Source of the DNA: Toxonevra muliebris
Taxonomy: Eukaryota > Arthropoda > Insecta > Diptera > Pallopteridae
Direction of reading: 5' to 3'
NCBI GenBank assembly: GCA_963691655.1
Contig: OY829329.1
Span: 55,565,408-55,629,407 of the forward strand
Length of the DNA stretch: 64,000 nucleotides
Shown here piece by piece: positions 56,925 to 64,000 of the stretch (its first letter is position 1; each line of letters opens with the position of its first letter). A program made the position numbers and the translations under genes. The notes beneath the pieces were generated by a model. It was given only the letters and a program-made list of their open reading frames with translations. It did not search any database and had not been told where the DNA came from.

Positions 56925-57012
56925 CACATCGTCGCCTGAGAATTGATTTGGCGTATAGGCATAGAAATACTTATACACATACGCCAAATCAATTCTCAGG
57001 CGACGACATGTG
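56925..57012. repeat. Near-perfect hairpin, 40-bp arms
   Basis: GCACATCGTCGCCTGAGAAT... (from 56925) and its inverted counterpart ending ...ATTCTCAGGCGACGACATGTGC (57012) pair over about 40 bp around a short loop containing AGGCATAGAAAT. A third copy of the arm (ACACATACGCTAAATCAATT, then CTCAGGCGACGATATGT) lies at about 54243-54281 in the spacer of the 53701-55305 foldback. Confidence 0.75.
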
Positions 57013-58639
57013 CGAAAATATTCACTCATATTGTTTCATACCAACTAAGAACACATGTTGTATAGTGTTCGGCTGATTCGGTTATTTCCGTCGTTTCACT
57101 ATTTTGAATATTACATAGATTCTATGCTTTAACACCTATCAAACGCGCTTAAAAAAGTTCCCGTTTAAAAAAATTTTAATGATGAAAAGTTACTACAAAA
57201 ACTTTTTAAAGCTTATCTTAAGAATAATGCCTCTTTTTATCTAATAAAACAAACAAACTATTAATTAATTTTGTATTTTTTTCATTAAACTTAAAATAAA
57301 CGTAAACCTTTTTCACAATGCCTGAGAAACTATAAATAATACACAATCAATCGATAAAAAGCACGTGATCCAAACGACATTTGCACGTTACTTTTTTTTT
57401 TTGTTTGCATTTTCATTTTGCTTTTGTTTATAATTTGCTGTATATTTTTTGTTTTGTTTTTCGTGTGCGAATTTACTGACTTTGATTTCAAATAAAAACA
57501 AATTCCAAGCTTTCAACAAAGACAGAAAAAAATCCACTTAAAAAAAAGAGGCAAATCAACTATGAAAATTTAGCAACAGCAAAAAGGCTATAGAAAAATA
57601 AATTCAAATAGAAACAAAAAAGAAAAAAAGCAATACAATAATAAAAAGAAATAAATACAAATATAAATATAAGTGAAAACAAAAAAAAAAAAAAAAAAAA
57701 AAAAATAGTCAATAAATTGCGTGCAAATGTCACACACACAAATAACAAATAAACCGGCAGGCAGACACAAAACGAAACATTATCAAGTCAAACATGTGGT
57801 CAGACAGAAATATACATATTTACTGAATATTTTTCTATATATTTATACACATACATAACTATATAAATAACTACTTGCTTCTGGAGTGCAACAATTTCAC
57901 ATTAGAGCCGCTTCGCTTCTGGCAGTGCGACGAATTTCTGTATGTGATTCATCAATATTGGAAATATGAGTCTCTCTTCAATAACTAATACTCGTATTTT
58001 TTAGTATTCCTTTTGCATTTTATTTTATTATTGATAAATATAAATATACTCATGTATATATGTATATAATATATCTAACTTTGCCACTATACTGCGGCTG
58101 CTGCTGGCTGTGCGCTAACAAGCAATTAAAATTGCAAAGTCATCATGGTTCATTGGAAAAATTAGATTACAGGAAGAGGCAGGAGGAGAGTGTGAGTGAA
58201 TTGAGATTGAAGGAGGAGGAGTAGCAGTAGTGAGATTTTATTTTAATTGGCACAGTCCTCGAATTTAATATTTTTTAATTCTGTTCTTACGTAAAAATTT
58301 TAATTGTTTGGTTTTCATATTTATTAACTAGTTGTTGTTGTAAATAGTAGTTGTACTAGAAATCCTTCAAAATATTGTGTACACAGCTTTTATGAAATCG
58401 GGTAATTAGTTATTAATAAAAGTGTCGTAATATTTTATAAGATATTTAAATTTCAATAGAACAAGTAATTTTTTTCACTCAAAGTACCTGAATTTGTTAC
58501 TGAATATAAAAACAATAGAAGCGTTCACCATTCTCTGCTTGCTTGAAAGTAATCTGCTCTCGGAATTGTCAAATTTCAACCGATTCAAATTGTTGATAGC
58601 TAAATTATTTGTACATTCTATGCTTTTTTATTCCCCAAA
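57013..58639. other. AT-rich non-coding stretch
   Basis: No gene is recognised. A-rich DNA occupies 57480-57720, including a 25-bp A-run near 57680-57705 that gives poly-F minus-strand frames. GAGG-rich DNA lies at 58175-58230 and CTGCTG near 58097-58110. It could include untranslated exon sequence, but no splice site stands out. Confidence 0.45.
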
Positions 58640-58967
58640 AACATTTAATTTCACAATCGAATAAAACGGATAAATATTATCCTATCGTAAATAAATAAGA
58701 AAATTTTACACAAATACATTTAATGTCACAAGTGGATAAAACTAGTAAATTTTATCCGGCATGAGAATTTTCATCCGGAAAAAAATATATTATTGTTTTC
58801 GACAAAACGGATAAATTTTATCCAGTACGTAAATTTTTATCCCAAACTAAAAATTCTTAATTTCCACTAATAAATGACAGGCTGAGAGGAAAAGCGGGCT
58901 TAAATTTATACAAGAGCAAAAGTGAAATAATTTAGAGTGTCAGTGCAAGAATGGCATAAGTAATACG

Positions 58968-59146
58968 GTTTAGAGTGAAAATGAAACGCCTTAAAAGTAA
59001 AAGCAAAAATGGTATAACAATTCTTTCAGAGCAAGAACAGCATAGTTTTTTATTCCGGTTTAGAGGAAAATGAAACGCCTTAAAAGTAAGAGCAAAAATG
59101 GTATAACAATTCTTTCAGAGCAAGAACAGCATAGTTTTTTATTCCG
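58968..59146. repeat. Tandem duplication of about 89 bp
   Basis: The block containing ATGAAACGCCTTAAAAGTAA at 58981 recurs at 59070 and matches almost exactly through AGCATAGTTTTTTATTCCG. It is followed by CGCTCTGAACATATTTCGTT, itself duplicated in about 33 bp (59151 and 59182). Confidence 0.85.
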
Positions 59147-60034
59147 TTTTCGCTCTGAACATATTTCGTTTCACTTTTGCTCTGAACATATTTCGTTTTG
59201 CTTTTGCTCTTAAGTAAAATCATTCCACTTTTTTCTGAACGTAGAAGTTATACCACTTTTCTTCTCAGCGTCTCAAATGTAGTTCAAATATACTCAATTA
59301 CATACCTGCATAAAATGGATAAATTTTATCCGGCTTGTGAATTTTATCTGAAATCAAAAATTTTCAATTGCCATAAATAACTAAAAATTTACTGTCCTCG
59401 ATAAAAGGGATAAATTTTATCCGGTACGTAAATTTTTATCCCAAATAAAAAAATTCTTAATTTCCACTAATAAATGTAGTACAAATTTACTCAATTTCAC
59501 AGTCGGATAAAACTAATAAACTTTATCCCGTTTGTGATTTCTTATCTCAAATCAAAAATTATTGATTCTCATGCTAAAAATATATGAGCGTCAATGGATG
59601 CCAGCCCCTATTGACCTTAAACAATTTTACTCATTTGTATCCATCATAAAGTACCATAATCTGGCAGGATCATTGCCAGTGCGTCTAGTTCTTCGAATAG
59701 TTTACCTCTTAAGAAATAAAGTTGATAAATCCGAAAGTTAACGCATTGGCATATTGTGGTAGATAATCTCAATTTTTTGATTTTTGCAACTTTACAGGTG
59801 TTTCAACCATGTCAAAAGATTTGTGGACTTTCGAAAGAATTCGAGCTTGTTTCTTCAAAAGAAGAAGAAAGCTTTGTGTTTTTCCTTATCAAGAAATACA
59901 AAACTTCAGACTATCATACAGTCGTTCCTGATTTGAGAAGATTTGTATTGCTTTGGATTTCTTTATCTATACCAGATCATTTTCAAGACCAAAAACTGCT
60001 CGCACTCTAACTAGTTCATCTGTTTGATTGATAT

Positions 60035-60250
60035 ATCGGAGAACGTAACAGGGTGTTGTTTCTTTGTTAAGTGCGTTGAAGAAGCTTAAGATTGTCTTGA
60101 ATCTTTTGATTATGTTGTTCAGTGCTTTAATTGACTCTTGGGTGTCTACAAAAATAGTGTTCCTTGAAGGATGGATGTTCCTTGTGTTTATGCCTTATAC
60201 AGATTTATCAATAGCGAAGATCTCTGTTTGCAGAACATTGCAATTGGTAT
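60035..60250 (-). pseudogene. LINE RNase H-domain fragment
   Basis: The minus strand reads VLQTEIFAIDKSV, then after one stop NTIFVDTQESIKALNNIIKR, then FFNALNK. This matches the pattern of the RNase H domain of I/Jockey-like LINEs (Q.E..AI.KA ... I..DSQ.AI.AL), with the aspartate of VDTQ as the likely catalytic one. Reverse transcriptase is not visible and the frame has a stop. It interrupts the satellite-like array. Confidence 0.5.
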
Positions 60251-61109
60251 GCGATAATACATGTATTTCATACCCGAATAAAACGGATAAATTTATATAA
60301 AATTTAAAGTTTTATCAGAAAAAAATCATTAATTTTCTTATCTTAATATATGCAATTGCCTCCAAATTGAATCAAATACAATCACACAATGGCTGGTTCA
60401 AGCTATTGAAATGTTTTTACTGTATAGAAACACTCAATTTCATACACATATAAATTTTATCCAGTATGCAAATTTTATCCGAAATAAAAAATAATTAATT
60501 TTTTCAACAAATGTAGTTTTACTGTAAAAATATACTTAATTTCACAGTCGGATAAAACGGATAAATTTTATCCGGTATGCAAATTTTATCCGAAATCTAA
60601 AATTATGCAAATATTGTGGTTTTACTCTTCAAATATGCTTAATTTCACACCCGCATACAACATCAATTTAGTCCGTGATGCAAGCTTTTATCCGAAATCA
60701 AAAATGATAAATTTTCATATAAAAAGCATATCGTATCAAATTTCTGCCATCAAAACTAGCTGACAACGAAAACCGGCACTAAAATTCATCATCCCAATCT
60801 ATACAACACCATTATACATTTACGAAACATACATGATCATAAATTCCATATTTCTATACCTCTTCAAATAATTAATCCTTACAAAAATATTTATATTTAC
60901 TATCCTTACGTAAAAAGGTAAATGCACTAATTCTAATCACTTTGCTATCTAATTTATTTAAGTATGTATATATTTTTCTATCAACAAAAATCGCAAACTA
61001 ACTAGAGTGAGCTACTTACCACTTTTCATTGTATGCACTAAGTAAATCACAATTTCCTGTTATTGCTGTTTGTTTCTAAGTTCTGATAAATATTTTACAA
61101 ACATAAACA

Positions 61110-61192
61110 TTCACCTTGTTAAATATTATCAATAATTCCTTATTGTTGTTGATATTTTGGTTTTTATTTTGTTTTTTCTTTGATATGACCTA
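61110..61192. repeat. 83-bp direct repeat, copy 1
   Basis: TTCACCTTGTTAAATATTAT through TTTTTTCTTTGATATGACCTA recurs at 62565-62647 with two visible differences. The copies are 1455 bp apart. They lack TG..CA ends, a primer-binding site or a polypurine tract, so they do not look like LTRs. Confidence 0.85.
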
Positions 61193-62564
61193 TTTACACA
61201 CTTTTAAACACCGAAAACAATTTTAGGGTGGTTGAAAATCTTTCAACAAAAAATAGAAATAATCAATAATTTATTTGTGTATACTTCATTCTATGTGTAT
61301 GTGATTTGATTTGTGGTGGGGCGCGCAGCCTTCGCACATCACATGCTTGCTAAATATTGCAGCACTTACATTGACATTTACAATAAATGTACATAAATAT
61401 GTATCATACATACAAATGTACATACATAAGTGTGTTTGTATGTTAGCACTATTAAACTTAAATATAACATACACTAAAAATCATACGAGTATAAAAATAT
61501 AATATGAATGAATGAATATGAACCAAGCAGCAAACAGTTCAACAAAATATTTATTTTCTGTGAATTTTATATACGACGCAATTTGATCATTGAAGTCGAG
61601 TTTAAAGAGAAGATTCACCCTTCTCCTCCTCACTTAATCTTCAATCTTCCTTTTGTATTTGTTCCATATTTGGTTTATATACAAATTTCTGTATTCTGTA
61701 TTCTTGGTACATGTAAATTTTTCTTTGCTGGTGAAACAAATGAATGTATGTTTGGTTTTATTATTTTCTGCGTAAATTTTAATATAACCCTTTGGGCTCA
61801 TAAAAAAAAGCGCATAAATATACAATACAGGGTATTTTAGTGAGAGTGGTAATACCTTTTTTTTGAATCATATTTATTAAGGTTAAGTATACTTCATGTT
61901 GTTGAAAATGTTTGGTGCTTTTTATAATATGTTACTACTCTCTAAAACAACAAACAAATTTTTATTATTATTATTTTTATTTAATTAGGTGTTTTTTCCA
62001 CTTAATCCTGAAAGTATTATTTATTAATTAAAAGTGACTTCCTGTTTTACATAAATTATTTAATAGCAAAGTAGAAATTGTTTCGTTTGTTCGTATTTCC
62101 GGGTAGACCTGTATAAGTTGTGTAAAAATATAATACTTACTACAGCGTGATTCTTGTTTAACAATATTTGCTAACAAAAGTTTAAGGAACTTGCAAATAG
62201 TGGTGTTTGATTGCCTTCTGTACTGTGTTCAAGTCACGAACATGGTAAGAGATATCTAAGCAGTTTTTTGACTATTAAAATACAAGTGACAGTCTCTGTC
62301 ATCAGTTTGGTTCATAACAAATTTGTTTCAACACTGACTACGCAGAGTCTGCTTACTATCGTTTGTTCGAAATATAATCATTATAGTACTCAGCAAACTT
62401 AAGAATCTACCTAAAACACAAATTCTCTAAACCTAAGGCAACACAGTCCTTGTTAAAAAAAAGTTTTCAAAAGGTAATTTTGAGAACAAATAATGGTTTT
62501 CTTTGCATTTTTTTATACTAAATCTGAATCTGGTAGCAAAATTTTTACACAATTTTTAAAAATG

Positions 62565-62647
62565 TTCACCTTGTTAAATATTATCAATAGTTCCTTATTG
62601 TTGTTGATATTTTGGTTTTTATTCTGTTTTTTCTTTGATATGACCTA
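62565..62647. repeat. 83-bp direct repeat, copy 2
   Basis: Partner of 61110-61192 (differences: AATAG for AATAA, and TTCTG for TTTTG). Same orientation. Confidence 0.85.
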
Positions 62648-62887
62648 ACCCAAAAGTTCAGAAAATGTCGACTTTCCCCATTTTCTACCTTTTGTTTAGG
62701 TATTTTATTCATGAAAGGGGAAATCTTTTGATTTTATATAAAATATATACGAGGGATAAAATTTGTCTGTATTTGGAACAGAGCTGTAAAAGAGTGCAAT
62801 CAATTGAGGATATAAGTCACAAATGAATAATAATTTTTGATTGCAGTTATTGAATGTATGTATTTGACATTTAGAAAAGTCTTTTTT

Positions 62888-64000
62888 AGAGTCAAGGGAG
62901 TGCAGTCTTTTTTTGAAATCATAAGACTGCAAATCTTATAACTCCAAAATTATGACTGCTTTGAAGTCACTTGTAGTCACTTGAGTAACCTTGAACTCAA
63001 ATGCAGTCATTTGGAGCCAATTGCAGTCATTTGGAGTCAATTGCAATTTGCAGTCAATTGGAGTCAATTGGGATTTTGAAGTCAATTGGAGTCAGTTGAA
63101 GTCTTTTGGAGTCAATTGGGAATTTGAAGTCAATTGGAGTCACTTAGTCTTTTGGAGTTAATTGAAGATTTGAAGTCAATTGGAGTCACTTTGAGTCTTT
63201 TGGAGTTGATTGAAGATTTGAAGTCAATTGGAGTCACTTTGAGTCTTTTGGAGTTGATTGAAGATTTGAAGTCAATTGGAGTCACTTTGAGTCTTTTGGA
63301 GTCAATTGGGATTTGAAGCCAATTTTAATATATGTGACATTTAATATTCTCTCATAAATACTCAGGTCTCTCAAACTGATTCTTTCATAAATACTCAGTT
63401 TTCCACAAAACACATGCCAAAAATAATACAACAATTTCATAAATTATTCACTTCAAAAAGGTTTGCACTTTTTGCGGTAATTCCATGCAACTCGCCTTTC
63501 AATATAATAATTAATACTTTTTACTAATTTATTGAATATTAAAAAGAAAATATTTTGACAATAATTTCTGCGAAACTGACATTCGAGTATTGTAAATGAA
63601 ATAACAAGGTGTATTACCTTAAAAATTTATTAACAATATCTAAGCTATAACTCGTAAAAACATTGACTCCAATCGACTTTAAACCCCCAATCGACTCCAA
63701 ATGACTCCAAGTGACTCAAATTGACTTCAAATCCCCAATTGACTCCAAGTGACTCCAATTGACTTCAAATTCCCAATTGACTCCAAAAGACTTCAACTGA
63801 CTCCAATAGACTTCAAAATCCCAATTGACTCCAAAAGACTCCAAGTGACTTCAATTGACTGCAAATTGCAATTGACTCTAAATGACTGCATTTGAGTTCG
63901 AGATTACTCAAGTGACTCCAAGTGAATTCAAGTGACTCTAAGTGACTTCAAAGCAGTCATGATTTTAGAGTCAAAAGATTTGCAGTCTCATGATTTCAAA
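62888..64000. mobile_element. Foldback-like element with minisatellite arms (reaches window edge)
   Basis: The left arm (about 62888-63318) and right arm (about 63661-64000) are inverted copies rich in GAGTCA(A/C)TTG-type units. The outer ends also match: GAAATCATAAGACTGCAAAT on the left, and GAAATCATGAGACTGCAAAT reading inward from 64000. Within the left arm a 48-bp unit is repeated exactly or nearly so, starting at 63172, 63220 and 63268. The 340-bp spacer is AT-rich, with TCATAAATACTCAG twice. Long inverted repeats made of short tandem repeats are the hallmark of Foldback (FB) elements. The right terminus may lie beyond the window. Confidence 0.75.

Larger units (their letters stand above)
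58640..60720. repeat. Satellite-like array built on GGATAAATTTTATCC
   Basis: About ten diverged units of roughly 85-110 bp contain the odd palindrome GGATAAATTTTATCC, for example at 58809-58823, 59318-59332, 59408-59422 and 60559-60573. Around it are CACAGTCGGATAAAAC before and CGGTATGCAAATTTTATCC after. It is broken by two unrelated blocks: 58870-59270 (with an 89-bp tandem duplication) and about 59580-60270 (with a LINE fragment). The unit resembles an old satellite or a tandemly amplified MITE. Confidence 0.75.
60721..62887. other. AT-rich non-coding stretch
   Basis: No gene is recognised. It holds one of a pair of 83-bp direct repeats at each end (61110-61192 and 62565-62647), a CATA/TGTA-rich region at 61385-61445, and short open frames without motifs. 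Confidence 0.45.

Noticed and set aside
59756..60010. 84-codon + strand frame as a host gene
   Set aside because: It sits in an insertion block next to a minus-strand LINE RNase H fragment, with no recognisable domain; more likely antisense of retroelement sequence.
58640..60720. CRISPR-like array
   Set aside because: Units are diverged, variable in spacing, AT-rich and in an insect genome; no unique spacers of constant size and no cas genes.
61110..62647. Solo LTR retrotransposon bounded by the 83-bp direct repeats
   Set aside because: Too short, no TG..CA ends, no primer-binding site, no gag/pol between them, no target duplication seen.
63134..63316. Repeat protein reading SLLELIEDLKSIGVTL
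   Set aside because: The 48-bp unit is a multiple of three, so a tandem array stays open by chance. It lies in the arm of a Foldback-like element and has no start context or domain.

Overview
The window is AT-rich eukaryotic DNA from a dipteran insect, most likely a higher fly (Cyclorrhapha). The evidence is one intron-bearing gene of insect type, short GT..AG introns of 64-75 nt, many mariner/Tc1, hAT and piggyBac-type elements, tRNA-derived SINEs, and poly-T, CAG/CAA, TATG and TG simple repeats. A tephritid-like fly is my guess; the species cannot be fixed from the sequence alone.

Only one host protein-coding gene is clear: a complete six-exon gene on the + strand at 40913-44330. It encodes an 894-residue microsomal triglyceride transfer protein (Mtp), the ER-lumenal lipid transfer protein that loads lipid onto apolipoproteins. 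All exon junctions have GT..AG sites and keep the frame.

Most of the rest is a mobile-element graveyard. There are four mariner-type copies (2310-3452, 25253-26510, 44939-46202 and a fragment near 56100-56530) and one Tc1-like DD34E copy with long terminal repeats (36001-37309). Non-autonomous DNA elements with visible terminal inverted repeats and target duplications are of hAT type (20890-21653, 32181-33539), pogo type (32635-33414), piggyBac type (24381-24873, 54061-54189) and a CACCCAG-ended family (11344-12656, with a second copy from 29351). There are also a two-headed tRNA-derived SINE in two copies, simple tRNA SINEs, and two LINE fragments with RNase H-region remains.

The most structured places are: a triple nest at 32159-34242 (pogo-type inside hAT-type inside a third element); a mariner in the middle of an imperfect 2-kb palindrome (2053-4007); a 1.6-kb foldback (53701-55305) whose two arms both carry the same piggyBac-type insertion at mirrored positions; a roughly 90-bp satellite-like array (58640-60720); and a Foldback-like element made of GAGTCAATT-rich minisatellite arms that reaches the right edge (62888-64000).

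The intervals between these are low-complexity DNA that looks like large introns or intergenic sequence. A few places could be non-coding 5' exons or first coding exons (9568-9635, 15032-15114, 35134-35185, about 22930-24071, about 50600-51499). These rest on splice-site and composition cues only and are given low confidence.
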